In this document: positions 1 through 13,029 of the stretch, one piece after another | Numbering within the stretch: the first letter of the stretch is position 1 | How the letters are laid out: the number at the start of each line of letters is the position of its first letter | Source: Notospermus geniculatus | Taxonomy: Eukaryota; Nemertea; Pilidiophora; Heteronemertea; Lineidae | Reading direction: 5' to 3' | Length of the DNA stretch: 64,000 nucleotides | Assembly (NCBI GenBank): GCA_002633025.1 | Contig: NMRB01000370.1 | Coordinates: 355,370 to 419,369 of the forward strand | The notes under the pieces: generated by a model | The model's database searches: none | Told to the model about the DNA's origin: nothing | Seen by the model: the letters and a program-made list of their open reading frames with translations, nothing else | Made by a program: the position numbers and the translations under genes

Positions 1-297
1 CTTGGTCTGATGCAAAGATCCATTACTGATATGGTAATGCATTTGTACTTTAGCTGGCGATCTTAATCCTGTTATGACAGTGATTGATGTCCATTTCATT
101 GGATGTCATCCTTTGTTTGGTCGTAGCCTGACTTGGTTCCAGTTGCACTACATGTTTTGTGCTAGAAATGGCGAGAGGTATGTTGTGCCGGAAAGTGCCA
201 TTGGCTTCTGCGTTGGTCATGCAATGTCTCAAACCTTTTCCTGGTGTATGTTCAAATCTGACTTGGAAGTCTCATTAGTTTCAACTTTTGTTGGGCA
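1..297. repeat. Direct duplication, copy 1 (partner 2787-3083)
   Basis: These 297 bases recur identically at 2787-3083, offset 2786. Identity stops abruptly after TTGGGCA on the right. On the left copy 1 is cut by the window edge, so the unit is longer. Either a recent duplication or a contig overlap left in the assembly. Confidence 0.95.
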
Positions 298-2786
298 TCA
301 AATCCCATTGATGGGCCAGGTGTACTGTTTTGCTGCTGTTTTGACATTAGCCACGAGAGTGCAGGTATGGAAGATTTCTTCTGAAAGCACCATCCGGATG
401 CGATGGATGGAGATGGTAACTTGCAAGGTTACTCGTCAAAGTCTGAACATTAATAGGTTCCTTGGCTACCTGCTGGTCATTAATTAGACTGGACATCATG
501 GAGAATGAATGCAAACACTTTTTTCAATCGATCAGTCAAGCTTTACCACTTTAAAATCTACCTATGGCCAGTCTGCATGCTGCAGTTTTTTCATCCTCTT
601 GCCATCAATCATGGGATTGCAGTTGTTGTTGATGCCAATGGAGGTGGCTCTGGCATGCATTTCTCTGGAAAAAAAACTTGAAAAAAATGCAAGGATCAGT
701 CGATTTATTGGTGAATAATTCATGCCAGATGGGTTTGTTAATACTTTTCCCTCGGGCTGCCATGTTTGAAACAGTGGTTCTCCAAGTTTATTTTATCAGT
801 TGCCCCACTGCTTTTAAGTTAAATTCACAGAAAAGCTCTGAGTTCTCATGGTCAGCCATTGTTTAAATCCTGTGAATCTCACTCTCAATACAGTAGCTGT
901 TGCCAGGTTGAATTTGTGAAAGTTTCATGGTGTCATTTATTTGGGGACACTCTGTTCACCAACACTAGCACGGGGTCACTCTCGTATCACCAACATGGAA
1001 TCCTCCTTGCTTGCCACCATTTATTTCCCTTTCAGATTTTGCTTTCTAATCTGTTGTTCATGGTGAAGCCCACATCTCTTTTCCTCATGTCAAGTCATAC
1101 TTCTGTCAAAGAGATCCCTAGCAAACTTTTAAGCTTCATTGGCCTCAAGCTTTGCTCGCCCAAACTGCTTTTCTGTTGGTTTTCCTCTCCTGTTGGTGAA
1201 TACCTTGGTATGCACAAGGATTCCAGTTGCACAGAAGTTGATGCATACAAGCCCCCAGTTGTACTTTTGTGCAGAAGTTGATGCCAACCAGAGACATCAT
1301 TTGTCTACAATAAGTTGTTCCTATTGATTACCCAACTCAGCTTGTTGCATTTGCCAACATTTATCTTCTGCACTTGTTCACGTCCGTTTGTTGCAAAACA
1401 TCACAATAAAAGGTATCTGATGTTATGTTCTTTTGCTGGCGGGTAGCTTTGATGTTCCCTCTGTTTGCAGTCCGTCTGCCTGCACAGTGATTTATGTAAT
1501 TAGACAATGTGTGTATATAACTTGCGATATTGCACAGATGTGCTTGTCTGCTCTGGCAACAAATATGTTTTCGTCATGCAATGTTGAGGATCCAGCAGTT
1601 GCATTGGCAAACATTTCATATCAGTCAAGTTATCATGTCAGTCAGTCAAGTTGGAGTAGCCCTAATTGCTGTCCTCGTGAGGCGAAAAGGGAACATCATG
1701 GAATTTTCATCCAATTGGACCTTTGAGGTCAAAGATGGTATTCAGTGGGTTCATGGCAGCTTGGTTTTTGGCAGCCATTCTCCCACAGCAGGGATTGCTA
1801 CCCTTCATGAACTCATACTGTGTGTGAGCATATAAAGACCAGTGAGACAAAACCCTGGTAGCGGAGAATGTTCGGCAGCATCTCCAACGAGATGTTCTTG
1901 TTCATTGAAGGCCAACAGACACTCAATTCTCTACGTGGTTCATTGTGGTTCGTTTTCCATTCACTGGGTTAGATATAACTTTGGTGGTTGAAGAAAAAGC
2001 TGTTCCCTGACTTGCAGTTAATTGAATCAATTTGTTTGATCAACAAATCGATCTCGATGAGGGAAGCTTGAGTGGCAGAATGTAAAAAAGAATCACTTTT
2101 ACCGAGCAGTTTGTTTGGTTCACTTGGAAGAACGCCATGAATACTTGTAGCATGTAACTAACACAGGTACTCCATTCTTCTTGTCTTATCTCATTCCCTT
2201 CACAATCCAAGTAATGATCAGCTAGCAATCAGACTCCCCATATCTTGAGAGATTCTGATAGGAAAGTATTGCCAGGTATTCATTTGATGGCTGAGAACGT
2301 GTCTTATGAGCATTCTCTTTGGGGTAGACATCATTTTTGTCCATCGAGGAGCTATCCACTTCAGCACTCACTTACATGCTTCTGTACGTTTCCTAAGAGG
2401 CTGCTGGTTTGAGTACTTGTGTTGTTGATTGCCTTTGTAGATAGGAAGGAATGGCGATTCCACCTGCAAAAAAAGTCTTGTCCTCTTTTACTCCATTTCG
2501 TTCGAGCAGCAGAATCCATATGAGACTACTGCCTGTATCAACGCCATGGCCAAAAAATCTTGGATCACAACAATATTTTCTATGCCTGACCGGTCAAGTA
2601 TTGATTATTTCCCTGTCCTACCACTTTGAAGGCTTCTCTTCAGCTAGTGATGGCAACTGTCATATTTTCTGATGGGTGCTAAGGACAAGGTCATCATGTT
2701 GACCTTCTGTTATCTGATTTATCATCATCAGCAATGCTGAGATGGATATTTGGTGGTTGTGTCTTGAATCTCTGGCAACAGAAGAA

Positions 2787-3083
2787 CTTGGTCTGATGCA
2801 AAGATCCATTACTGATATGGTAATGCATTTGTACTTTAGCTGGCGATCTTAATCCTGTTATGACAGTGATTGATGTCCATTTCATTGGATGTCATCCTTT
2901 GTTTGGTCGTAGCCTGACTTGGTTCCAGTTGCACTACATGTTTTGTGCTAGAAATGGCGAGAGGTATGTTGTGCCGGAAAGTGCCATTGGCTTCTGCGTT
3001 GGTCATGCAATGTCTCAAACCTTTTCCTGGTGTATGTTCAAATCTGACTTGGAAGTCTCATTAGTTTCAACTTTTGTTGGGCA
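2787..3083. repeat. Direct duplication, copy 2 (partner 1-297)
   Basis: Second copy of the bases at 1-297, identical by eye throughout. It is flanked by unrelated sequence on the right (AAATTGAAGTC against TCAAATCCCAT at copy 1). The 2.5 kb between the copies shows no other feature. Confidence 0.95.
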
Positions 3084-6000
3084 AATTGAAGTCAGTTTGA
3101 AAAAATGAAGGTTGTGTTGGATGCAATTCCACACTGTTTTATGCCTTCCCTTTTATCAATCGTATTCAAACTCGGTTGTCTACCGTTCATTGCAGAATTC
3201 AATCATGTCTGGCCGATAGTCGGCAAGCTAACTTCGACATCACATGACATACGCAGATTGACCAGGCGAGAAATTGGCAATAAGAAATATCTGGCCTGAG
3301 GAGTGATCAGAAATTAAAATTACACAGCGTGTGAGCAGTGGTGAATCGGAAGTGGTTGCAAGGCCAGAGAAAGGCATTTCCATTTCACTCTTGGCTCAAA
3401 TTATGGCGCATTTCTGTCCAGTCAGTTGAGTTATGAAATACGTAAACAATTTTTTGTGCACTCATGGTCAAACTGGCTATGATTGAAAAGGTGTCATATA
3501 CTCACTGTGTTTTTTTCTCCTCTTTCCATATAGATTATTGACTAACTTAGGGTGGTGCAGACTGGAAGGGCTGTCGTCTGCCAATGTGTTGCTTGGATGT
3601 AGATTGCAAACATCAGTGAGAAGCTTCTGCTTGATCGGAGACAACAGCGCGGGTCTCACCACTGGTGCGGACTGTTTGTGTTGCCTCAAGAAGAAATTTA
3701 CACACTTCTGCTTGCTCTTATTAGAGAACATAACAAAAAATATGCATCCATGTGTTATTTTTCTTATTCATTACTTAAGTCAGCATTTTGGTTTGATTGC
3801 TTCAATACTTTGTGATGTTGATCATGTAACTGCCTCTAGGTTGAGTCATCCACCATGACTTTTTTTGTCGTAACTGCACAACACATTTGGTATTAATATG
3901 TTGTCGGTTCTTCTAGTGGTGTCCCTCAGGGCCTTGTTACAAACCTGCAATTAAGAGATTTGATTAAAACAGGAATTATGTGGCGTCATATTGACCATCT
4001 GCTAATATCGTTTTTGTGATGATTCATGAGGCAGTTGGTTGTCTAATACACCAAAGCGGTCCTTCCTGCTGAGAGGGTTTCAGGCAGGCTGGATGTCTTG
4101 GGCTTCGGAAAGGACCATACTGTTTTAGAGGAAATTGTTTCGTTTCTTTTCTTGTCCATGTCCTATGAAGAAAGGGACATCAGTATGCAGGAATTGTTGA
4201 TGTGGGCTACTCTCTATTCCACTTTAAGAGGTCAGTCCGAGTGAGCCATTGGCAGCCGAGGCCATCTGCAGGTCACATGGATCCGTTGAGGGGCTGGCCC
4301 TCATGACCATTGATGCAGTACATGTCTTCCTTTTCTTGGTTGACTTGGTTTGCTGCAGGCCTCAAACAGTGGGTGAGCAATGGTGAATCGAATTTGGTTG
4401 CCAACAAGCATGGCTGTTTCCATTTGGTGGGAATTTCCATTTCATTGGTGCTGGATGGTCAGCGGGCCAACCCTCTATGATCCAAGTATGGAATTTCTTG
4501 GCATTTGGCCGCATTGTTACAGAACTGCAATTTGGCGCTATTTACACCATTGCCTGATGCCAGTGAGACTATTAGGCAGTAGTAGCTCCTAAATCATGTG
4601 TATATTGACCTTATAAATAAACCAAATAGTGACAGGAGACTCCTATATACTGGCTGATTGTCCTAATAGCTGCACAAACTAGATGAGGTGTCTGAAATGA
4701 TGGAGAACGCCAAGATTCTGTTTGAATCACCGCCTCTCTTGGCAACCTGCATAGCTTCCTTGCCAACAACAATGAAAATCTCAATTCTCCTCACCCATTT
4801 TCAGTGTTTCCACCAGCGAGGGGGTACAAGGGGTATGTCCCCTCCTTAAAAAGTCAAAAATAGTCAAAATTTGTGTTTTTGACCAAGAATTCTGAAAAAA
4901 ATTGCTGGCAGAAACACTGTTTGAACATGACAGTGCCAGTTCACACTCAGAGCCCTTTTCTGGTATCAAAAATGGCATCCATGTTGCCTGCGTCAACCGT
5001 TATGATGCACATGCATATTGCATAATCAAAGTTGCTATAGACCCTCAACGTCCTGGAAGTGTGTCGCACACAGCTGCTGTATGACTTGATAAGAGGCTCA
5101 ATCCATGAAATATGTATCATAAAACTCATCACAGCGGTACATCACTCTAGTGTATACGAAAGAGTAGGCTACATTCTGTACATCGCACAATGAGTGATTC
5201 ATGATTTTTTCCATCTCGTGCAATACTGCAAATTGCATGCAGTGTATTTCCATTCTAGAGCATACATCTTGAAAATGAACTGTTGAAGGCAATGGCAATC
5301 TGAACAATACCTAATCAGCTGTCTACCTGCCGACACTAAACCTGCTGCAGACACACCCGTAGATCACAGAAGAAGAATTCCTTCATTCCCCACTGATCAA
5401 AATACAGAAAGAATGACAACAATATTTGTTGCTGTTGTACCACAGAGAATGGTAAACTTGCGTATGGCTTTACCTTCGCAACAATTACTTACCTAATCAG
5501 CTGTCTACCTGCCTTCACTAACAATGTACTTCAGCACCAATTAGCCAGGAATCAGTAACTGACACCCCAGTCTTGGCATAACATTTTGCATCCAGAACAG
5601 TTTGCCTGGAGTGTCATTTCCTCTCCTGCTTCGTTTGATGTCAAACATTGGTGTGTGTTTTATGCATTTTCTGTCTGCATGCTGTCAGGCCAAGGAAAAA
5701 GTGCGCTTTCATGTGAAAAACACTTCCCTACAGTGTAAGACAAAGAGGCAAGGTCTCAAGAATGAAGCTGCAATGTTAGTGTGTTGTGGTTTCTGTCATT
5801 ACCACTATTGGTTGCGTGAATAAGCAACTGTCAGCTTGGCGGTATAACTTTGCACCAAAGAACGTAACATTCATCATGGAGTTTGTAAGATTGCTTAGAC
5901 GACCTGTGGCTTTCTTGTTCTTGGGGCGGGCAATGCTGCATTTCTGTTGCCTCTTTTCTTCTGGGGCAGGTGGTCCTCCTTTCTTTCCATGAAATTTTGG

Positions 6001-7294
6001 TTCCGAGGACCTTGATGAAGTGGGAGAATGGAGAATTCAAGTTGAGGTTGCCAAAGGATGACGCGATGTTCATGAAAAATGTCCATAGCCAGATGACAGG
6101 GTCTCCTCTTCTTGGCTAGGGCTGAACACTGGCACCTAGTGTCTCTGGAGCGAGTCTGGCTTGTTGCATAACCAGTTCCTGGGACTCTGTTGCATGGTTG
6201 CAGAGCGTAGTTTATTTCAGTGGACAGCTGAAAAAGAACCCTTTTGCAGAGTTATTTGTTGAATCTGCAGCCCTTGCACTCTCAGAAGGTGACTCTTGAA
6301 ATGACATTGAATCAGTGAGAATCATATGGCTTTCTCTTGCTGGGCAAGGCTGTTTCTACCTTCTGCCTGTCAATGGTTAGTCATACCAAACCACCAGAAC
6401 CAGCGCCTTGCAAACAAGAACGTTTTTACACCCAGCAAATTCAGAGTAAACTACCATTTTTTTGCAGCGTTAATGCAGAGTGGTATTTACAATAATGGTA
6501 AAACTCATCCTATCATGCTTCATGTTGGTATGTCCTCGGGCCATCTTCCCTTCCCAAGTGCATTGATGTCAAACATTGGTGCATGTTTTATCACACTTTC
6601 TCTCTGCATACTGTCAATGTCAGGGAAAATTTTTGTTGGAGAAAAACGCAATCGTGAAAATACTGCAGCGTTGCCACGAGCAGCAAGTGAAATTTTGCAG
6701 ATATTTCATCATTAGTTGATTAGACTTCTACACTTAGGCATTCCACAAAAAGTTCTATCTGATCGAGAATTCAATTCAATGATTCTTGCCTATGGCTGAC
6801 AGGTTGACATTTTCAATTGAAGTCACAAACTTGTCTGACTTGTCTGGCTCTTTTTCTTTAATCATGAATGTTTACAATTCAAACTGCGTCTGCTTCACCA
6901 AGTAAGAAGATAGAAGATGAAAAAAAGAAGATAGTTGAAAAAAAGAAGATGACTTAGACAGGTATACTCATCTTGTTATCACCCATTGGTGCTTAAAAAA
7001 TTTACTTGATTATTGGTCTTTCTTTTCCTTTCCACTTACAAGTTTTAGACATATTGGATCTTTCCGGTTCATATCACATTCGAGGATTCAATCCCGAACC
7101 TTTGTTATTTTACCTATTCTAATTCTAAAAAAGTTGCACATTTTCCTCTGCCAAAGCACTGAAAATCTGCTGGAAATCATCATATTGAACTGCTTGCCTC
7201 TGTGAATCAGGTCCTAAGTATGGTGCCCTGTCGCCAGTAACATGGGGCCAGAGGTTCCTTGTATTGCATGTCCTGACATTCCCTGTATTGCCTG
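3084..7294. other. Non-coding stretch with a few short direct repeats
   Basis: No gene seen. A 23-bp exact direct repeat (ACCTAATCAGCTGTCTACCT and on) lies at 5309-5331 and 5491-5513. About 50 bp around 5635-5690 (TGTCAAACATTGGTG...) recurs at about 80 percent identity near 6565-6620. The sequences around 3325-3390 and 4370-4445 (GTGAGCA-TGGTGAATCG...TTTCCATTT) are also loosely related. These look like old dispersed repeats. Confidence 0.5.
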
Positions 7295-7455
7295 TCCTGA
7301 CATAGGCCTAAGTGGACCTCTCTGAAGGGTTTGGAACTGACGAATGCTGTCCTTAATTGAGAGGTGTCCTGATTAAAGGTGCATAGAAATGATCTATTTG
7401 GACTGAACTTTGGTGTCCTTTATAGAGAGGTGTCCCACTAAGGAAGGTGACTGTA
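7295..7455. mobile_element. Degenerate GAGGTGTCC-family repeat
   Basis: Contains GGACCTCTCTGAAGGG, GAGAGGTGTCC twice and CTGAACTTTGGTGTCC, and ends GGTGACTGTAG. The same words occur at 21585-21765 and, inverted, at 53280-53456. Its ends resemble the CAGTG-A-CCTCTCTATTA termini of short non-autonomous DNA transposons common in invertebrates. Confidence 0.5.
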
Positions 7456-8799
7456 GTTCTGTTTTCTGATCATCTGTATTCTGTGGGCCCTGGAGGGTTA
7501 CAGTTTTGACTGATTAGAAAATGCTCAATAGATCCCCAGTGAGTTATCCAGATTGGTTTTTCGCTGCTGCGACATTAACCTTATAATCAGGGACTTGGAG
7601 AAAATACCTTTTTAATTGCATCATGGGTTCTAATCTAATCATCGCGGAGGACATCTTCTTTCTGATGGCATCTGAAACCAGGAGGTATCACATGGGTCCT
7701 AGGGGTCTGTATCCTAGTGCCCTGAGGGAATTCACCGTCAGTCATTCCTGGTGTCCCTTTTGTTTGCAGTCTCACACCATCTGGATAGTGAGTTGTCATC
7801 TATGAGCAATGAGTCAGCAGGTGCCAAGTTTACTGGCAATCAACATTGAAAAAAATGCGACAAATCTTGGCATTTTGTGAAGTTGTGTATAAAATTTGGT
7901 ATATCTTCTAACTCTTCTCTAGCAGTACTTCAGTAAGCCGATTAACCTGTTCATTGCCACTGGCAATTTGGAAAATGGAAAATATCCATGATGCTGAAAA
8001 AAATCAGCACCTGCACAATACGTGTTCATTGGAAAGTGCTCAATGAGAGCTTTTCAGTGAGTACCTATTTGACAGGGTTTGGGTACTTTTCAGGCTTTTG
8101 GCCCTTACTTTCATATCTGACAGAACATAAACCTCAGCAGTGATAGCTTTGACTTCACTGTTTCCTTTGCCTCACTGTTGGCAAAAAACCATCACTTTCA
8201 AATCAAAGTTATTCCTCATGTCAACTCACAAAAATCATCTTCATCTTCATTCCTAAAAGCTTCATCTTAATCCACATTATCGGTTCATTAAAAGATCAAT
8301 ATAAACTTTAAAATATCACCTCTGTCTTATCCCCTTACCAAGATCATCCATGCATTAACAACCAATATATGCTTATTGTTCTGAATAAAGACAATTTAAT
8401 GGCACTTTAATGCCTGATTTCCTCTGAACTTGGTTAGATCACTCCATTTGAGACAAGTAGCGAGGATATAGATCTCGGGCGAGGACCTGAAGTGGTGAGG
8501 AGTTGAGTCATGGATTTCGGAAGTTGCCATCTGCGCCCGGGGCACCAGTTTGACTTTGTGGTACATTTTACCGTCTCAAATACGGCACTCAGGATAATGG
8601 TTTTGTGAACCCTGCAGCTGGCTTGAGTTTTACGCTGCATCAAAGGGAGCAAATGTGGAAATTTTCTAACTTTAATGCGAAGAGAAATACAAGCATTGAG
8701 AAAAAGACAATGGTTGATTTAATGATTCTATCACTTCCCAGATTCTGTAATCATGATTCTCGTAAATCGTTCCTGTCCATCATAGTTTTGTAGAATTTG
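7456..8799. other. Non-coding, nothing recognised
   Basis: AT-rich sequence with only short open frames, the longest about 70 codons. I see no repeat structure, RNA gene or splice-bounded exon here. Confidence 0.5.
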
Positions 8800-9008
8800 A
8801 CAAATGTGACCCACCACAGCAAAATGAGTCGGAATGCGCACAGAAGAAGACCAACATGTCCAAGGTGACACCAACGGTTTGTTGATTTCAGTATTGTCTG
8901 CCCATTGTGAATTTGACTTTGTCGATTTCTGTAATTGTTGTCTGGTGTCACCTTCGGTCTTCTTCTGTGCACATTCCAACTCATTTTGTTGTGCTGGGTC
9001 ACAAATGT
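8800..9008. mobile_element. Foldback MITE with ~65-75-bp inverted arms
   Basis: The left arm (8800-8873) starts ACAAATGTGACCCACCACAG. The right arm (8943-9008) is its reverse complement with several mismatches and ends CTGGGTCACAAATGT. The loop is about 70 bp. There is no transposase frame, so it is non-autonomous. The arms match at roughly 85 percent by eye. Confidence 0.85.
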
Positions 9009-10548
9009 GTTGTTGTTGCTATGCATTGATGTTCGTCCTTATTTACAGTCATATCCTAAGCTTGAAGATGCATGTACAGTTGCAAAATTTTTGCAACATT
9101 TGAACAACACTGATATCTCAGCAACATGATCTTTGGACCTTGTATAAACTCAACGACTAAATAACAACATGTTGTTGAATTCTTCCCCTGTACACACCAG
9201 ACAACATTTGTCCATGGCATTGTGTAACTAAATGCAATGCAAATGTTGCTCGTACTGTGTACTGGTACCTTTAATTTTTTATGGATGCTGAAACACTCAG
9301 AATCCACCGCTTTTCAAGTACATCTAGGTTACTTGATGCAGCCACTGAACAACATGCGAGACACACGTGCACATTTGAGTGAAGAATGAAATTGTCCACA
9401 GTAAAAACCACACGAGGAACTCACATGTTCGGCATATTTACATATACTACTGTACTCCGGTACTCAGTAAGGAGATGGAGAGTTTACCCGTTTGATTCAT
9501 GCGGCTAAATATAGACACTCGGCACTCTTGTACACCACTTGCCACGACCGCCCGAACAAAAATACCGTTATTAGACTGTAACTGTGAGACGGCGCAGATA
9601 TCGATAGACCGGCCCCGCCACAATACTCCATCACTTCTATTAAATAGATTTTTTACAAACTGGCATCACTTGTATTGTCTGGCCTTGAGCATCGATTGAT
9701 TAGCAGAAAGAATAGCAGTTGCCGTATTATGCATGGCTGAGTGTGCGTGGTCCATCATGGCTGCCACACAGGAAGTGTGACTTCAGGACAGCTACTAGCG
9801 ACAAAGAAGTCAAAAGCAAATTTGCATCTATTCTACATGAATTTTGCTCAGGATTTCATTAATTTTAGAGTAGTGTCTTGCTGTATTTGAGCCATTTTGA
9901 GCTCAGGGAAATAACAGCCGGAATATTGACGGTGGGTGTAACCATAGTCCACGTAAAAGCGCCATGAACACAGGTGGACCATCTCACTGATAAAGTAATG
10001 TTGAGGCTAATGAGTGCAGAATCCGTGAAAGACATAAAATATGTGAAAAAAATGTCACCACTGGATGCCCACTGCATATTTTCATCACAAAATTGACTAA
10101 TTAGTATGCAAAGACAATATTTACTTAAGCTCTTGAGCTTGGCTAGGCAATATTATTAGAAAAGTTTGAGATTAGATGTCAAGAATGAGTCTGATACCAA
10201 CTCTAATTTAGTTCGTGCTAGTCAGCTTCTTCTTGTCGTCATTGAAAACGCGGAAACTATTCCATTAGTATGCTAGTAAAAAGAATGAAACTTCTTCAAC
10301 ACTGAATCAAGGCGGCCGTCGTCAGGGTTCCACTCCTTGTTAGAATATGTGGGAAATTATCGTACTTTCACCGCCTTTGTCATCGGTAAATGCTTCCTTC
10401 CTTTTGACAGGAAGTTGCTTAGTAGCCATGTTTACCAATAATCCCCTGCAGCTATGCTAGAATACCCATTTCCTCCGTTAAGAATTGTGGTGAAGTTACT
10501 TACAGAAGAATTTCCTTGCTGAGCTTTAATTTATGCCTCTTGGCGGCG
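9009..10548. other. Non-coding, nothing recognised
   Basis: No exon, RNA gene or tandem repeat was recognised. Open frames reach about 80 codons but have no supporting features. Confidence 0.5.
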
Positions 10549-10632
10549 CTGCTCCTTGTGAGAGTGTCTCCTGCAAGTTGGCTCTCACCATTGCTTGTTT
10601 TGTTACGATTTACGCTGAGACCAGTGACTGCC
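10549..10632. repeat. Flank module related to the 38-kb satellite flank
   Basis: Reads CTTGTGAGAGTGTCTCCTGC, AGTTGGCTCTCACCATTGCTTG and AGTGACTGCCCAATAGCTTT. In the same order, 37921-38066 reads TGTGAGAGTTCTCTTGTGCG, TTGGCTCTCAATGGG..CCATTGTTGG and CTACTGCCCATAGCTTTC. This makes it a diverged copy of that sequence. Confidence 0.7.
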
Positions 10633-10988
10633 CAATAGCTTTCTATAGGCAAGTTGCCCATAGAGAGCCAACTCACCTACTTCGGGTTGAATTGCCCATT
10701 GAGAGCCAACTCACCCTGGTAGCTTTCTATGGGTGATTTGCCCATAGAGAGCCAACTCTCCCTGATAGATTTCTATGGTGAGTTGCCCATTGAGAGCCAA
10801 CTCACCCTGGTAGCCTTTTATGGGTGAGATGCCCATAGAGGGTCAACTCACCCCAGTGATTTCCTGTGGGCGAGTTGTCCATAGAGAGCCAACTCTCTCT
10901 GATAGTTCTCTATGGGTGAGTTGCCCATTGAGAGCCAACTCACCCCCATAGTTTTCTATGGTTGAGTTACCCTTTGAGAGCCAACTCG
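10633..10988. repeat. 46-bp tandem repeat, about 8 units
   Basis: The word GAGAGCCAACT (one unit reads GAGGGTCAACT) starts at 10663, 10701, 10747, 10792, 10838, 10884, 10930 and 10976, so the period is 45-46 bp apart from one 38-bp step. Each unit also carries a TTTCTATGGGTGAGTTGCCCAT-like segment. A single copy of this module (CCCATAGCTTTCTATGG then TTTGCCCATAGAGAGC) lies at 38027-38066 beside the 94-bp satellite. Units are diverged from each other at 10-20 percent. Confidence 0.92.
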
Positions 10989-11053
10989 CATGAGGAAACT
11001 TAATGTGGAACCGTCGCCTTTAAACCATGACGGAAGTCACCAAATGCTATCGA

Positions 11054-11817
11054 TAATTATACCCCCGCCAACGCCCCCGCCAACGAGTTGGTGGGGGTAT
11101 ACTGTTTTCAACTCGTCCGTGTGTGCGTGTGTTCGTTCGTGCGTTCGTTCGTGTGTGCGTTCGCCTTTCGGTTTCCGCTCATTTAAGGGAGAACGACTGC
11201 AGGGATTGCTTTCGTTTGAACGTGGTACATTCATATTGACCATAGGAAGGTTCCTTTCGAAAATCGGACTCGTAGCGCATCCAATATGGCCGCCATGGCT
11301 GCCGTCTTGATTTCGGTTTCCGCTCATTTAAGGGAGAACGACTGCAGGGATTGCTTTCGTTTCAACGTGGTACATTCATATTGACCATAGGAAGGTTCCT
11401 TTCGAAAATCGGACTCGTAGCGCATCCAATATGGCCGCCATGGCTGCCGTCTTGATTTCGGTTTCCGCTCATTTAAGGGAGAACGACTGCAAGGGTTGTT
11501 AGGGTTAGGGTTATCAACTGCTCATGGAGTACAACACTCCAAATGACAGATATTCTTGGTCAAAAATAGGAAAAATAGTAGCCTAGCAGTGGCTGTATAA
11601 AAGGAGCCAACAGAATTTTATTTTACCCATTGGTGAAATTGGAGCCCTATATTTTTGCAAGGAACCTTTGTGTTACTACCCACTCCCTGTGCTCATTCGC
11701 CCTTAAATGACCTTTTCCCAAAAAATCTCCTGCCCATTTCTTTATCACCTGCCCTCAATAACAAGATTTCACCTGAGCCACGAGGACCGTTATGGCGCCA
11801 CAGCGGGGGTATAATTA
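11054..11817. mobile_element. Non-autonomous TIR element carrying internal tandem repeats
   Basis: A perfect 15-bp terminal inverted repeat: TAATTATACCCCCGC at 11054-11068 and its reverse complement at 11803-11817. If the outer TA is a target duplication the element fits a Tc1/mariner-like TA insertion (inference). Inside are a second inverted ATACCCCCGCCAAC/GTTGGTGGGGGTAT pair within the first 60 bp, a GTTCGTTCGTGCGTT microsatellite (11112-11162) and a 145-bp tandem repeat. No transposase frame. Confidence 0.82.
11166..11496. repeat. 145-bp tandem repeat, about 2.3 copies, inside the TIR element
   Basis: The word GGTTTCCGCTCATTTAAGGG starts at 11170, 11315 and 11460, spacing exactly 145. 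The first two units are nearly identical (one T/C difference after GCTTTCGTTT noticed). The third copy breaks off after GACTGCAAGGG, followed by TTAGGGTTAGGGTT, two telomere-like hexamers that are too few to mean a telomere. Confidence 0.95.
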
Positions 11818-13029
11818 GTGATTGCTCGCAATCACTGTATGTCTAGTTCATTGTCTGAAGTTGGGAGGCAATATCGTCATCCCGTTCTGACTAACAAATC
11901 CCAGACACAGGAAGCCAGCCAAAATCAAAAATCCTTCGTGGCTCCACGTGGATACACTGCAGCCCTATTGACAACACATTCACCCGGACATAATTTCCAT
12001 CTTTGGGTAGACTGAAGTGGCTGCAGATTATCCTTCATTGATCGCACCTTCAGTTGATGGTTGGTGCGATGACGGTTAGTCGATAGAAAGAGTTGCTGTG
12101 TGCTTATGTGTTGCGGGATGTGTACAGGGTGTGTATCTCATACAGGGACAATTGTCGCTATGTCTAAACCTATTCATCGGCAATCTGTGCAAATTCATAT
12201 TGAAATAAAAGCATAACACTCAGTCATTACAACAACATTTTTATTTGGCGCCTGTTTTGTGTCTGGAAGCAGAATTGGTGTAATTTTGTAATAAATAGCC
12301 ATATCGCTTTCATACCCAACAACGTCAGTCAGTAATTTAAAATATGAAATTATAGGTATTTGGGTTATTACGGAACATGGCTAAATGACTACAAGCGGAG
12401 TATCATTCAAGCTAAGCTTGTGTTAAATGCAGGTTAACAGAGAAGCATTTGACTTCTGTAGCCACTTTGACCTCTCCTTCGGGGAAATGGTTTGGTGTTC
12501 TGTTTTTGCGCTAAATGGATCGGTGTGATTCATTTGGGAAATAAGATGAAAGCAGTGCATTTCTGGCTTGATAAAGCTTTGCTGGAGTGTGATTTTACAC
12601 TGGTCCTTTTCCATTGCAGCTTTAATTACATTGTACTCTTTGGTCGGTAACCAAATCCTAATATCATTACCTTATGAACCAGTCCTCATTCGCTCTCATA
12701 ATGGCCTTCATGCCAGTCTCGCTGGCCCTTCAACTCAAGGACTCTCGAAGGCATCTGACATGGCATGGTGCACACGTGTTGTATTCGGACACGCACTCAT
12801 CTCAACCGGATCCGGTTTCGTTAAAAGGAAATTGCTGTTCATTGATACATAAAGGCATAGAAGTTTATCGCATGATCCTGTTTCAGTCTGTGTTTCCATG
12901 TTGCTTTCCTCTGCTGAAGTCTAAATCATTTACTAAGGATTATTTTATTGCCACTCTTCTGCCAGATGTACAAACTGCAAAAAAGCAATGGTAAAAAAAG
13001 GCTTTTCAGAGAAGTTGAGAGAAGAAAGT
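11818..13029. other. Non-coding, nothing recognised
   Basis: No repeat or exon seen. Short open frames only. Confidence 0.5.

Noticed and set aside
11494-11512. Telomeric repeat TTAGGGTTAGGG
   Set aside because: Only two hexamers, inside a transposable element. Not evidence of a telomere or fusion.
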